Made by a program: the position numbers and the translations under genes
Notes under the pieces: model-generated
What the model saw: only the letters and a program-made list of their open reading frames with translations
Told to the model about the DNA's origin: nothing
The model's database searches: none
Shown: piece after piece, positions 17,502 to 26,705 of the stretch
Position numbering within the stretch: position 1 is the first letter of the stretch
Layout: each line of letters opens with the position of its first letter
From: DATARH01 sp963778385
GTDB taxonomy: Bacteria; Pseudomonadota; Alphaproteobacteria; ATCC43930; CGMCC-115725
Assembly: GCA_963778385.1 (NCBI GenBank)
Contig: CAVZUA010000037.1
Span: 1-64,000, forward strand
Direction of reading: 5' to 3'
Length of the DNA: 64,000 nucleotides

Positions 17502-18320
17502 TCAGTAATATACCGACCGCCCAGCCCCGCCGCCCGCCGCGACCAGCTCGCCGGAGACCGCCCATGCCTTTTCCGAGGCAAGAAAGACCGCGACGAACGC
17601 GACCTCGAAAGCGTCCACCATACGGCAAATGGCATTGCCGCGTGGCGAGTCCGGAGCGAAGTCCTGCCGTTCCGCCTCTTCCGGAGATACGCCCAACTGG
17701 GCGGCACGGGCGGCAAGCAGGCTCGGCGTGCGCTCGGTGCGAGTCGTACCGGGATGGATGCAATTGACCGTGATCCCATGACGACCGAGCTGTACGGCCA
17801 GCGTTTTCGTCATGTGCACCAGCCCGGCATTGCGGGCGCCGCCGCTGAGATTGCCGGCATTGCGGGCGTTGCCGCCGCTGATGTTGATGATGCGGCCCCA
17901 ACCCGCCGTCTTCATGAAGGGGATGGCCGCGCGGGAACAGCGTAGCGCTCCCACATACTTCACGTTGAAATCCTCGATCAAATCCTCGTCAATGACGGTT
18001 TCGATCGGGCCGGTCGCGCTGGCCGAGCCGCCTGGTGCGGACCCGCTATTGACCAGGATGTGCACGCCGCCCAGCTGTTGAGCCGCCTCGGCGACCATGC
18101 GGTCCACCTGCTCCTTACTGGTGACATCGGCTGCGAGGGGAACAATGCGCCGGTTCGTCTCGGCCGCCAACTCGCGCGCCGTCGCCTCCAGATCCGTCCT
18201 GTTCCGGGCCACGATCGCCACATCGACGCCCTCGCGCGCCAATTCCCGCGCGATGGCTTTGCCGATGCCTCGACTGCCGCCGGTCACGATCGCGTGCTTG
18301 TCGTGCAATCCGAGGTCCAT
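17502..18320 (-). CDS. SDR-family protein with non-canonical active site
   Basis: The 272-residue Rossmann protein has the NAD(P) motif TGGSRGIGKAIA (about 12-23), the acidic-loop DV in PLAADVTS, and a structural motif altered from NNAG to NSGSAPGG. At the catalytic position the usual YxxxK is replaced: LSGGARNAGLVHMTKTLA aligns with Y-G-A-A-K-A-G-L so that Tyr becomes Gly and Lys becomes Asn. Such members of the beta-ketoacyl-reductase-like SDR group are known, so either chemistry or function differs. ATG 18320 is preceded by agggagaaaatgcc. It probably forms an operon with the downstream LLM oxidoreductase. Confidence 0.82.
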   Translation of the reverse strand: MDLGLHDKHAIVTGGSRGIGKAIARELAREGVDVAIVARNRTDLEATARELAAETNRRIVPLAADVTSKEQVDRMVAEAAQQLGGVHILVNSGSAPGGSASATGPIETVIDEDLIEDFNVKYVGALRCSRAAIPFMKTAGWGRIINISGGNARNAGNLSGGARNAGLVHMTKTLAVQLGRHGITVNCIHPGTTRTERTPSLLAARAAQLGVSPEEAERQDFAPDSPRGNAICRMVDAFEVAFVAVFLASEKAWAVSGELVAAGGGAGRSVYY

Positions 18321-18404
18321 GGCATTTTCTCCCTTGTCGGCGCGAGCGCGATTTTGTTGCTCGACTACGCATTGTTCTTTTTGCGGGAACCTGGCGCAAG
18401 GCAT

Positions 18405-18610
18405 GCCAGGTGCCGGTGATGCATTGAATCGAATTACGGTCCTCCGGCGGAGCTGCCGCCAGAGCGTACCTCTACAGCGCCACCATCCAACAAGACATCC
18501 AACAGCGTTTTTCCGCTACGCCGGTTCGTTCAAAAGTAGCAGTGAAAGCCGATAGGGAACGTTTTCGGTTTACGGCTTGTTCAGACAAATAAGTTACTGG
18601 AAGTATCCCT
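18405..18610. other. Divergent intergenic region between SDR and PAS genes
   Basis: These 206 bases separate the minus-strand SDR and the plus-strand PAS gene and must hold both promoters. The part next to the PAS gene is A+T-richer (cggcttgttcagacaaataa). No convincing -35/-10 pair or operator stands out by eye. Confidence 0.4.
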
Positions 18611-18625
18611 TTGGCATCGCAAGAA

Positions 18626-19165
18626 ATGCCCTATAGCTACCGCGACGATCCGATCCTCGGCCCTGCGCTTGCCTATTGGCAGCGCATCCGCGATGGGCGG
18701 ACCGTGCCGCTGAAGCGGGGCCTCGATCCCCTCGACATTCCGCCGAAATTGCTGCCGCACCTGCAGATCATCGATGTCGTCGATGGTGGCAGACGTTTCC
18801 GCTACCGGCTGATCGGCACGTCCCTCGTGGAGACCTACGGTAAGGACTACACCGGCACGTATGCCGACGAACTGGTGTCCGGCGGGCGGCTAGGCTTCAT
18901 TCACTCGGTCTATCAAGCGGTCTGCACCATCCAGGCGCCGGTCTTTTCGCATAATTGCTACCACACCATCCGCCGCACCGATCTCTTCGCGAACCGCATC
19001 TACATGCCGCTCAGCAAGCATGGGGCCGACGTCGACTACATCCTCGGCGCGCTAAGCTTTACCTTTGGGGGCAGCGTGCATGCGGGTGTCTGGGGTTCGG
19101 GCGAGCTTGAAGCCGCCGGTCAGTATGTTGAACATGTCGAGGTTGACCCGACAATCGCTGCGTAG
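18626..19165 (+). CDS. PAS_5-type sensory domain protein
   Basis: The 179-residue single-domain protein matches the alphaproteobacterial PAS_5 group: DPILGPALAYWQRIRDGRTVPLKRGLDPLDIPPKLLPHL, then RRFRYRLIGTSLVETYGKDYTGTYADEL and FANRIYMPLS. It lacks any output domain, so it probably signals by protein interaction. ATG 18626 (MPYSYRDD) is chosen; an in-frame TTG at 18611, with ggaag upstream, would add five residues. It is convergent with the BASS transporter gene. Confidence 0.8.
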   Translation: MPYSYRDDPILGPALAYWQRIRDGRTVPLKRGLDPLDIPPKLLPHLQIIDVVDGGRRFRYRLIGTSLVETYGKDYTGTYADELVSGGRLGFIHSVYQAVCTIQAPVFSHNCYHTIRRTDLFANRIYMPLSKHGADVDYILGALSFTFGGSVHAGVWGSGELEAAGQYVEHVEVDPTIAA

Positions 19166-19249
19166 CCCACCGCAAAAACAGGATACGCGGCGCCATCGGT
19201 CGGCGACGTCTCCAGCGAAAAGCCCGGCGCCGGCCTGGCACGCTATTGC

Positions 19250-20245
19250 TCAGGCCGAGCTTGCCGCCGGGCTGATCGCGGCTACAGGCTGGTTGGCGGC
19301 GTAGCGCCGCGCAAGCGTCGCACAAGCCATCAGCTGCAGCTGATGGAAGATCATCAGCGGCAGGACCACCAGACCGACCGAAGCGTCCGCGAACAGCGCA
19401 TTCGCCATGGGGATACCGGTGACGAGACTCTTTTTCGAGCCGCAGAACACGATGGCGATCTCGTCCGGCCGCGAGAGCCCGAGGCGGCGCGCTGCGAAAC
19501 TGGTGATGGCCAGCATCGAAGCCAGCAATCCGGCATCGATCACGGCCAAGGCGGCGAGGTTCGATGCCGGCAGACGCGACCACATCCCCGAAAGGGTGCC
19601 CGCGCTGAAAACGCCGTAGACCATCAGCAGCACCGACCCGCGATCCACCAGGCTCACGGCACGCTGGTGGCGCTGCATCCAATCGGCGATCCGGCTCTGC
19701 ACCAACTGCCCGGCGAGGAAGGGCAGCAGCAAGTGGGTGGCGATCGAACTCACGCCGTTCACCACGGCCTCGCCATGGGCCTGGAGCAGCAGTCCGGTCA
19801 GAAGCGGCGTCAGCACGACACCGATAATGCTGGAGAGGGACGCGCTGCACAGCGCGGCCGGCACATTGCCGCCGGCGATCGACGTAAACACCACCGACGC
19901 CTGCACGGCGGATGGCAAGGTGCAAAGAAAGATCAGCCCGACATAAAGCGACGGGGCCAGAAGAACGCCGGACAGCGGCCGCAGCGCGAGCCCGAGAAGC
20001 GGAAACACGATAAACGTCGCCGAGAAGATGATCAGGTGGAGTCGCCAGTGAAGAACGCCGGCGAGCACTGCCGCGCGGGAGAGGCGCGCGCCCTGGAGAA
20101 AGAACAGCACGGCGATGGCAAGCTCGCTGCCGCTCGCGACCCAACGCGCGCCGACACCGCTGCACGGAAGCAACAGCGCGAGGATCACCACCGCGATGAT
20201 GGCGAGCGTGAAATTGTCGCGGATGAGACGCGCGGACCTGTTCAT
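19250..20245 (-). CDS. Bile acid:sodium symporter (BASS/SBF-like) family transporter
   Basis: The 331-residue integral membrane protein has about ten hydrophobic helices and family landmarks GLIFLCTLPSAVQASVVFTSIAGGNVPAAL (the discontinuous helix crossing region) and FCGSKKSLVTGIPMANALF. It is closest in layout to the YfeH/SLC10A7-like branch rather than to true bile acid carriers. The family takes up organic anions with Na+. The substrate is unknown. It is divergent from the GMC oxidoreductase, with 143 bp between starts. Confidence 0.85.
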   Translation of the reverse strand: MNRSARLIRDNFTLAIIAVVILALLLPCSGVGARWVASGSELAIAVLFFLQGARLSRAAVLAGVLHWRLHLIIFSATFIVFPLLGLALRPLSGVLLAPSLYVGLIFLCTLPSAVQASVVFTSIAGGNVPAALCSASLSSIIGVVLTPLLTGLLLQAHGEAVVNGVSSIATHLLLPFLAGQLVQSRIADWMQRHQRAVSLVDRGSVLLMVYGVFSAGTLSGMWSRLPASNLAALAVIDAGLLASMLAITSFAARRLGLSRPDEIAIVFCGSKKSLVTGIPMANALFADASVGLVVLPLMIFHQLQLMACATLARRYAANQPVAAISPAASSA

Positions 20246-20388
20246 CGCTGTTTATCGCTTCTGGTCGGCGTTCCGGGCCGCAATATGATTAACTCACAAT
20301 AGCGCAGGATACAGCCGGCGCCGACCGCGGCGCATTGCATCCTGAAAGCGGGTCGAGGCATGCTGTCGCCGAGCGACCGGAGGCCGGC

Positions 20389-21987
20389 ATGAACGACCCT
20401 GTGGACGTGTTGATCATCGGCGCCGGCGCCTCGGGAGCGGCGGTGGCGTGGAGCCTCGCGGAGACCAAGATGCACATCCTCTGCCTGGAGCAGGGTGGCT
20501 GGATGAACCCGGCGACCTATCCGAGCGCCGGGCGCGACTGGGAAGCACGCTTCTGGGGCGATTATTCGCCGAGCCCCAACATCCGCGGCCGGCCCGAGGA
20601 CTACCCGATCAACGACGCCAACTCGCCGATCAAGATCGTCAATTTCAACGGCGTCGGCGGCAGCACGATCTTCTATACGGCGCATTTCCCGCGCCTGCAC
20701 CCGTCCGACTTCCGGGTCAGGAGCCTCGACGGCATCGCCGATGACTGGCCGGTCGATTACGATACGCTGGCGCCGTTTTTTGCCGAGAACGACCGGATCA
20801 TGGGCGTCTCAGGTCTCGCGGGCGATCCCGGCGTGCCGGAACGTACCCCGCCGATGCCGCCGCTGGCGCTCGGCCGCTCCGGTGCGCTGCTCGGCAAGGC
20901 GATGAACCGGCTCGGCTGGCACTGGTGGCCGTCCGACACGACGGTTGCGACGGTCGATTACGAAGGCCGCGCGCGGTGCATCAATCTCGGCCATTGCACC
21001 CCAGCCTGCGCGCAAGGCGCCAAGGCCAGCACCGACATCACCTATTGGCCGCTCGCGCAACGCGCCGGCATCGAGCTGCGCACCCATTGCCGGGTGCGCG
21101 AGATCACCACCAACGAGCACGGCATGGCTGCGGGTGTCGTCTATTACGATGCGGACGGCAACGAGCAGTTCCAGGCCGCGCATGTCGTCGTGCTGGCCTG
21201 CAACGGCATCGGCACGCCGCGCCTCTTGCTCAACTCGGCCTCCGGCCGCTTCCCGAACGGGCTCGCCAATTCGAGCGGGCTCGTCGGCAAGAACCTGATG
21301 CTGCACCCCTATGCGCAGGTCTACGGCTATGTCGCCGAGCCGACCGACAGCAACCGCGCGCCGCCGACGTGTCTGTGGAGCAAGGAATTTTACGAGACCG
21401 ACGCATCGCGCGGCTTTACGCGCGGCTACACGATCCAATTCGGCCGCGGCGCCGGGCCGGTCATGGAGGCCGTGACCAGCGAGGCCAAGGGCATCCTGCC
21501 GTGGGGCGCGCAACATCATGCGGTGTTCCGCCGGCTCAACGGCCACCGGCTCAATATGTCGGCGATCTGTGAGGATCTGCCGGAGGAGCACAACCGCGTA
21601 ACGCTCGACCCTGAGCTGAAGGATGCTCACGGCATCCCGGCGCCGCGGATCGACTACACGATCGGCGAGAACACGGCGCAGATGATGGCGCACGGCATCG
21701 CCCGCGCGAAAGACATCCTGGGCGCGATGGAGGCGACCGATATCTGCGTCAACAGCCCGATCCTCTACGGCGGCTGGCATCTCTTGGGGACGGCGCGCAT
21801 GGGGACCGACCCCGAGCGCTCGGTGGTCAGCGAGTGGGGCCGGGCGCACGACGTGAAGAACCTGTTCATCGTCGACGGCAGCCTGTTCGTCACCTCCGGC
21901 GGGGTGAACCCGACCTCGACGATCCAGGCGCTGGCGCTCTACGTCGCCGATCAGATGAAACAGCGCCTCGCCAACCTGTTCGATTGA
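20389..21987 (+). CDS. GMC-family FAD oxidoreductase (gluconate 2-dehydrogenase large-subunit type)
   Basis: The 532-residue flavoprotein has the FAD motif VLIIGAGASGAAVAWSLAE near the N-terminus, the SINMN-like segment NFNGVGGSTIFYTAHFPRL, the Cys-containing RCINLGHCTPACAQGAKAS typical of gluconate/sorbitol dehydrogenase-type large subunits, and the C-terminal catalytic region GGWHLLGTARMG and GGVNPTSTIQALAL. It oxidises an alcohol or polyol. The adjacent small-subunit gene supports a membrane-dehydrogenase-like complex, but no cytochrome c subunit is present. ATG 20389 begins the Rossmann strand. Confidence 0.88.
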   Translation: MNDPVDVLIIGAGASGAAVAWSLAETKMHILCLEQGGWMNPATYPSAGRDWEARFWGDYSPSPNIRGRPEDYPINDANSPIKIVNFNGVGGSTIFYTAHFPRLHPSDFRVRSLDGIADDWPVDYDTLAPFFAENDRIMGVSGLAGDPGVPERTPPMPPLALGRSGALLGKAMNRLGWHWWPSDTTVATVDYEGRARCINLGHCTPACAQGAKASTDITYWPLAQRAGIELRTHCRVREITTNEHGMAAGVVYYDADGNEQFQAAHVVVLACNGIGTPRLLLNSASGRFPNGLANSSGLVGKNLMLHPYAQVYGYVAEPTDSNRAPPTCLWSKEFYETDASRGFTRGYTIQFGRGAGPVMEAVTSEAKGILPWGAQHHAVFRRLNGHRLNMSAICEDLPEEHNRVTLDPELKDAHGIPAPRIDYTIGENTAQMMAHGIARAKDILGAMEATDICVNSPILYGGWHLLGTARMGTDPERSVVSEWGRAHDVKNLFIVDGSLFVTSGGVNPTSTIQALALYVADQMKQRLANLFD

Positions 21988-21995
21988 GGCATGCC

Positions 21996-22442
21996 ATGAC
22001 CGCAGACAGCTCCCTCACCCCCAGCCAGATCGACGATCTGCGCGCGATCGCCGGCATGATCATCCCGGCGAACGAGGAATTCGACGTGCCAGGCGCCGAC
22101 GACCCGACAATCCAGGCCGATATCCTCGCGACGCTCGGCCGTGACGAGGCGCCGATGCGCGCGGCGCTCGACCTGCTGGCCGGCCTGGCCGGCATGCCAC
22201 TCGACAGCCTCGACTCGGCGCGACGCGAAGCGGTGGCGCAGGACCTGCGCGCGACGGGTGGCGAGGCGGTGGCGACGCTGACCCGTGTCGTGCTGCAGTG
22301 CTACTACCGCGACGATCGCGTCGTCCGTTCGCTCGGCCTGGAGCCGCGCCCGCCCTACCCGCGCGGCCATGAGTTGGAGCAGGGCGACTGGTCGCTGCTC
22401 GATCCGGTCCGCGCCCGCCCGCCCTTCTGGCGCCGGGCCTAG
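21996..22442 (+). CDS. Gluconate 2-dehydrogenase subunit 3-like small subunit
   Basis: The 148-residue protein looks like the small (gamma) subunit partner of GMC dehydrogenases: LTPSQIDDLRAIAGMIIPANEEFDVPGADDP at the N-terminus and YYRDDRVVRSLGLEPRPPYPRGHELEQGDWSLLDPVRARPPFW at the C-terminus. It starts 9 bp after the GMC stop, so the two are an operon. Unlike classical subunit 3 it lacks a Tat signal, so this complex is probably cytoplasmic. Confidence 0.8.
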   Translation: MTADSSLTPSQIDDLRAIAGMIIPANEEFDVPGADDPTIQADILATLGRDEAPMRAALDLLAGLAGMPLDSLDSARREAVAQDLRATGGEAVATLTRVVLQCYYRDDRVVRSLGLEPRPPYPRGHELEQGDWSLLDPVRARPPFWRRA

Positions 22443-22510
22443 CGCTAACTGCCGGCGCGATACCACCCGACGCGGAGACTTCAGCACAAAAAAATCAATC
22501 ACTTCCCATC

Positions 22511-22607
22511 GTCATGGCCGGGCTTGACCCGGCCATCCAGCGGACAATGACAATCGTATGGATGGTCGAGCGGTCGATTGGATGCCCGGATCAAGTCCGG
22601 GCATGAC
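22511..22607. repeat. 97-bp double-hairpin palindromic repeat, copy 1
   Basis: It begins gtcatggccgggcttgaccc and ends caagtccgggcatgac. Each end forms its own hairpin: atggccggg/cccggccat, and atgcccgga/tccgggcat. Copies of identical length and layout sit at 34152 and, inverted, at 35900; the middle spacer differs in this copy. It lies between the convergent dehydrogenase small subunit and isochorismatase-like genes and could serve as a bidirectional terminator. Confidence 0.85.
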
Positions 22608-22625
22608 GAGGTAAAGGAAGATGGG

Positions 22626-23234
22626 CTACCCGCGCAGCATCGCGGCGATCTGGTCGAGGGTGCGGATGCGGGCGTACATCTTCATCGCCTTGTCGAGACT
22701 GTAGAGGTGGGCCGCCTGGTCGCTGCCCCAGCAGCATTCGCGCACCACGACCGAGGCGATATCGCGGTTGAAAGCCTCTCGCACGCTGGTTTCGACGCCG
22801 CGGTTGGTCGCGCCGCCGCCAATGATGATCGTGTCGCGCCGCAGCATGTGCAGCAATTCGGCGACGCCGGTGCCCCAGAAAGCGCTCGGCCGGCGTTTGA
22901 GGAAAACATAGTCCTCCGGCCGCGGGGCGATCTCGTCGGGAAAGCCAGCCTCCGGCGTACCCTCGACGCCGTTGGTGAGCGGCGGCACGCCGGTCTCCGC
23001 CGAGAGGTCGGTCGGCAGCATCACGACATCGGCGCCGTCGGCGCGGCTGACCGGCGTGGTGTAGATCACCGGCAGCCCCGCCTCCCGTGCCGCCGCAATC
23101 ATCGTCACCCAGGCCTCGAGCACCGGGCGCATCGCCACGCGGCGCGCCGGGTCGGAGGGTGTCAGCGCCCGCCGGCACACGTCATAAGCGATCAGCGCCG
23201 TGCGGCTGGGGTCGAGGCGTTCGGGTTCAGGCAT
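22626..23234 (-). CDS. Isochorismatase-fold protein lacking the catalytic cysteine
   Basis: The 202-residue product has the cysteine-hydrolase fold (TALIAYDVCRRAL with the Asp near residue 18, VFLKRRPSAFWGTGV with the Lys). At the nucleophile position, however, GGATNRGVETSVREAF has Gly where the family has Cys (TNxCVE). Other cysteines (VVVRECCWG) are not at that position. The Asp-Lys pair without Cys makes hydrolysis by the usual mechanism unlikely, so it may be a non-hydrolytic isochorismatase-fold protein or an inactive paralogue. ATG 23234 follows acaaggagg-type sequence (cacaaggaggccgcg). It is upstream-adjacent to a palindromic repeat and the BVMO gene. Confidence 0.8.
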   Translation of the reverse strand: MPEPERLDPSRTALIAYDVCRRALTPSDPARRVAMRPVLEAWVTMIAAAREAGLPVIYTTPVSRADGADVVMLPTDLSAETGVPPLTNGVEGTPEAGFPDEIAPRPEDYVFLKRRPSAFWGTGVAELLHMLRRDTIIIGGGATNRGVETSVREAFNRDIASVVVRECCWGSDQAAHLYSLDKAMKMYARIRTLDQIAAMLRG

Positions 23235-23268
23235 CGCGGCCTCCTTGTGGGAAGTAATGGCGGGTTGG

Positions 23269-23382
23269 GTGCGTCCTTCGAGACGCGCCTGGCGGCGCTC
23301 CTCAGGATGACGGTTTTCCTTTTGTCGCACATCCTTCCGTCATCCTGAGGAACCCGCGCAGCGGGTGTCTCGAAGGACGCAC
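23269..23382. repeat. 114-bp nested palindromic repeat
   Basis: A perfect 16-bp outer inverted repeat (gtgcgtccttcgagac at 23269-23284, complement at 23367-23382) encloses an inner one (ctcaggatgacgg at 23301-23313 / ccgtcatcctgag at 23337-23349). It can fold into a long cruciform or act as a transcript hairpin. It sits between the BVMO stop and the isochorismatase-like start. It resembles non-coding palindromic elements common in soil alphaproteobacteria; no coding content. Confidence 0.85.
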
Positions 23383-23387
23383 CTTCC

Positions 23388-25031
23388 TCAGCGGAACGCG
23401 AATTCCTGGTAGCCGCCGGCGGCGACCTCGTCGCATTTGCGCCGGTAGTGCACACCGTTACCGTTATAGCCGAGCACGCGGCGGACAGTGCGGCCCTCGA
23501 CGTTGCGGTTCACCCCGGTCTGCCAGGAGTCGATCTTGCTGGAGAGCAACGGCTCGGACGCCTTGATGACTGTGCGGGTCCACTCCGCGACCTGCTCGGG
23601 TCGGGTCTCCACCCGCGCATGGCCGTTGGCGCGCATGAACTCCAAGAGCCCGGCGAGACACTCAACGCCATGCTCGACCGCGCGCGGGATGTTGCCGCGG
23701 GCGGTATGCGGACCCAGCACCATCAGCAGGTTCGGGAAGCTCTCGGGCATCCAGCCGAGATAGGTGCGGGGCTGGCCATTGTCCCACACGTCGCGCAACT
23801 TCACCCCGCCGGGGCCGCGAATGTCGACGCGGTCGAATGCGCCGGTCACGCCGTCGAAGCCGGTGGCGTAGACCAGGATGTCGAAATCGTACTCCCGGTC
23901 GCTGGTCTTCACCCCGTTCTCGGTGATGCGCTCGATCGGCGTCTCGTTGAGGTCGACCAGCCGCACGTTGTCGCGGTTGTAGGCCTCGAAATAGCCGCTC
24001 TCCAGCGGCACGCGTCGGGTGCCGAAACCATGATCCCTGGGGATCAGCTTGTCAGCGACCTTGGGGTCCTTGACCCGTTGGCGGATTTTCTTGGCGATGA
24101 ATTCGGTGACCGCGGCATTGGCCTTCTCGTCGAGCAGGATGTCGCGGAAATTGCCCATCCAGATGCCGAAACCTGGCTCGCCGTAGAGCTTCTCCCAGAA
24201 CGCCTCGCGTTCCTCGAGCGGCACGTCGAGCGTTTTGCGCGGGTCGGCGCTGTGGATGAACCAGCTCGGGGTCTCGCGACAGCGGGCGTAGATTTCGTCG
24301 TAGCGGGTCTTGATCGCCGCCATTTCCTCCTTGCCGATCTTGGCATTGTGCAGCGGCGCCGCCCAGTTCGGCCGGCGCTGAAACACCGTGAGTTGCGCGG
24401 CCTGCTTGGCGATCTCCGGGATGGCCTGGATCGCGGTGGCGCCGGTGCCGATGACGCCGACGCGCCTGCCGGTGAAGTCGACCGGCGTCTTCGGCCAGCG
24501 CGCCGGATGATACGCCGGGCCGCGGAAGCTGTCGCGGCCCGGGATGTTCGGCAACGTATGCGCCGACAGGATGCCGACCGCGGTGAAGAGGAACTGCGCC
24601 CGCGCCTGCTTGCCGCCGTCGAGCGTCACGGTCCACTCATTCGTCGCGTCGTCCCAATGCGCCGCGGCGACCGTGCTGGAGAATTCGATGTCGCGGCGCA
24701 GATCGAACTTGTTGGCGACGAGGTTGAGGTATTCGAGCGTGTCAGGCTGCGGCGAGAAATGCTCTTTCCAGTCCCATTCCTGCAGCAGTTCCTTCGAGAA
24801 GGAATAGCCGTAGGTCCAGCTTTCGGAGTCGAAGCGGGCGCCGGGATAGCGGTTCCAATACCAGGTGCCGCCGACATCGCTGCCGGCCTCGAACACCCGG
24901 GTCGCCATGCCGAGCTGGCGCAGCCGGTGCAGCAGGTACATGCCCGAAATCCCGGCGCCGATGATGATCGCGTCGTATTCCGCGCCCTGCTGACGAACCG
25001 GCCGCTCCACCGCCATCAATGTGTCCGGCAT
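23388..25031 (-). CDS. Baeyer-Villiger type flavin monooxygenase
   Basis: The 547-residue class B flavoprotein monooxygenase has the FAD motif IIIGAGISGMYLLHRL near residue 20, EAGSDVGGTWYWNRYPGARFD, the BVMO fingerprint FRGPAYHPARW (FxGxxxHxxxW) near 165 and the NADPH motif VGVIGTGATAIQAIPEIAK near 190. It belongs with cyclohexanone/phenylacetone monooxygenase-like enzymes that insert oxygen next to a ketone. ATG 25031 follows ggaaggagaacatc. It is divergent from the MFS transporter gene with about 240 bp between starts. Confidence 0.92.
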   Translation of the reverse strand: MPDTLMAVERPVRQQGAEYDAIIIGAGISGMYLLHRLRQLGMATRVFEAGSDVGGTWYWNRYPGARFDSESWTYGYSFSKELLQEWDWKEHFSPQPDTLEYLNLVANKFDLRRDIEFSSTVAAAHWDDATNEWTVTLDGGKQARAQFLFTAVGILSAHTLPNIPGRDSFRGPAYHPARWPKTPVDFTGRRVGVIGTGATAIQAIPEIAKQAAQLTVFQRRPNWAAPLHNAKIGKEEMAAIKTRYDEIYARCRETPSWFIHSADPRKTLDVPLEEREAFWEKLYGEPGFGIWMGNFRDILLDEKANAAVTEFIAKKIRQRVKDPKVADKLIPRDHGFGTRRVPLESGYFEAYNRDNVRLVDLNETPIERITENGVKTSDREYDFDILVYATGFDGVTGAFDRVDIRGPGGVKLRDVWDNGQPRTYLGWMPESFPNLLMVLGPHTARGNIPRAVEHGVECLAGLLEFMRANGHARVETRPEQVAEWTRTVIKASEPLLSSKIDSWQTGVNRNVEGRTVRRVLGYNGNGVHYRRKCDEVAAGGYQEFAFR

Positions 25032-25270
25032 GATGTTCTCCTTCCGCCCCGTCACAACTCGACACGCGCATCGTAGAACCGATCGACGCTTTTGTGACCT
25101 TGGGCCGGGAGAACGCAGCTTTGCGCCTTCTGCGGGGTGAGAAGTGGCGCCCGATCCAGGTGCTTGCCTTGTGCGGCTGTCGGGTCTGTGCTTCGCGATG
25201 GGCATGCATCGGCGGCCGCGGCCGGGCATTAAGGTCCTCTTGCCGCAAGGACGAGAGGAACCGCAGCACC

Positions 25271-26632
25271 ATGGCCGAGACGAAGCCGCTGTCGCCGGAA
25301 ATCATTGGGCGCGCGATCGACAATATGCCGCTGACCGGCGCGCTGAAATTTATCATCGCCGTCGCGGCGGCCGGGTTTCTCTTCAATTCGTTCGACATCA
25401 CCATCGTCGCCTACGCGCTGCCCAAGATCCGGCAGGAATTCAACCTCTCGCCGCAACAGGTCGGACTTACCGGCTCGGCAGCGCTGGCCGGTATGGGGAT
25501 CGGCTCGTGGTGCTGGGGCTGGGTCGCCGACAAATGGGGACGCCGCGTCGTCTTCGCGGCGACGGTGCTGACCTTCTCGGCATTTACCGGCATCGCCGGG
25601 CTTGCGGGATCGCTGGGGGTGCTGGTCGGGGCGCGCTTTCTGACTGGGCTTGGGCTCGGCGGCATGGTGCCGATCGACCAAGCGCTGGTGACCGAGTACG
25701 CGCCGGCGCGCATCCGCGGCCGCGTCGCGGCGATGCTGCCGATGAGCTGGCCGATGGGGTATTTCACCGCTGCCGGCTGCGCCCTGCTGCTGGTGCCGAA
25801 TGTCGGCTGGCGCTGGCTGTTCGCGATCGGCGTGTTGCCGGCGCTCCTCGCCTTCATCATCCGCCGCAAGGTGCCGGAGTCGCCGCGCTGGCTGGCGGCG
25901 CAGGGCCGCCACGAGGAGGCGCGCGCCTCGCTCGGCTATGTCGGCGTCACCGACGCGAACCTCGAACAAGCCCGCCGCGAGGTCGAGGCCATGCCGGTGC
26001 AGCCGAAGGTGCCCGAGGCGACGTTTCGCGACCTGTTCACCGCCGGCTACGCGCGCCGGGTGACGCATACCTGGCTGCTGTGGTTCTGCTCGAATTTCGC
26101 GGCGACCGGATTCTCGGTCTGGCTGCCGACAATCTACTCGACCTATTATCACATCGAGCTGACGCGGACCCTGTTCTACACCTTCATCGTCGCCGGAACG
26201 CAGGTCGTGGCGCGGCTCTGCGCCGTCAGCCTCATCGACGTGCTCGGCCGCAAGACGATGATCGTGTTGGGCTTCGGCATCGCCGCCTGCGCCGCACTTG
26301 CGTTCACCCAGGCGACGACTGAGACGAGCCTGCTTCTCACCGCGATGACCTATGCGTTCTTTCAGGATACGGGGTCGCTGGCGATGACGGTCTATACGCC
26401 GGAGGTCTACCCGGTGCGCATCCGCGGCAAGGGCGCGGCGCTGGCGATGGGTTGGGGCCGGTTCGGCGGCATGACCTCGCCGCTGATCGCCGGCGTGCTG
26501 ATCGGCGCCGGCAATCTGACGCTGGTGTGGTGCGTCATCGCCGGCGCGATGGCGCTGGCGAGCGGGCTGACGCTGGTCCTGGCCTACGAGACGCGCGGCA
26601 ACCTAGAGCTGGTATCGCGCGGCGCCACATGA
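25271..26632 (+). CDS. MFS transporter (aromatic acid:H+ symporter/sugar-porter type)
   Basis: The 453-residue, 12-TM protein has the MFS motifs WVADKWGRRVVF in loop 2-3 (GxxxDxxGRR-like), GLGLGGMVPIDQALVTEYAPARIRGR after TM4, PESPRWLAAQGRHEEAR in the central loop and YTPEVYPVRIRGKGAAL in the second half. This pattern fits the AAHS or metabolite:H+ symporter groups. With a BVMO on one side and an LLM monooxygenase on the other, it probably imports their substrate. The ATG is taken at 25271 from the family N-terminus. Confidence 0.88.
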   Translation: MAETKPLSPEIIGRAIDNMPLTGALKFIIAVAAAGFLFNSFDITIVAYALPKIRQEFNLSPQQVGLTGSAALAGMGIGSWCWGWVADKWGRRVVFAATVLTFSAFTGIAGLAGSLGVLVGARFLTGLGLGGMVPIDQALVTEYAPARIRGRVAAMLPMSWPMGYFTAAGCALLLVPNVGWRWLFAIGVLPALLAFIIRRKVPESPRWLAAQGRHEEARASLGYVGVTDANLEQARREVEAMPVQPKVPEATFRDLFTAGYARRVTHTWLLWFCSNFAATGFSVWLPTIYSTYYHIELTRTLFYTFIVAGTQVVARLCAVSLIDVLGRKTMIVLGFGIAACAALAFTQATTETSLLLTAMTYAFFQDTGSLAMTVYTPEVYPVRIRGKGAALAMGWGRFGGMTSPLIAGVLIGAGNLTLVWCVIAGAMALASGLTLVLAYETRGNLELVSRGAT

Positions 26633-26705
26633 TCCAGGTGCCCGGGATACGCCCGGCTGATAAGAAAGCGCCACGGCGACGGTCGCCGTAACGGAGGGTG
26701 CCGCC

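Noticed and set aside
22511..22607. CRISPR-like repeat
   Set aside because: The palindromic elements are dispersed single copies, not regularly spaced arrays with spacers, and no cas genes are present.
23448..25076. Long plus-strand frame (542 codons) across the BVMO gene
   Set aside because: It is antisense to a gene with complete BVMO motifs; the translation is Arg/Ala/Asp/Val-biased with no domain, as expected of GC-rich shadow frames.
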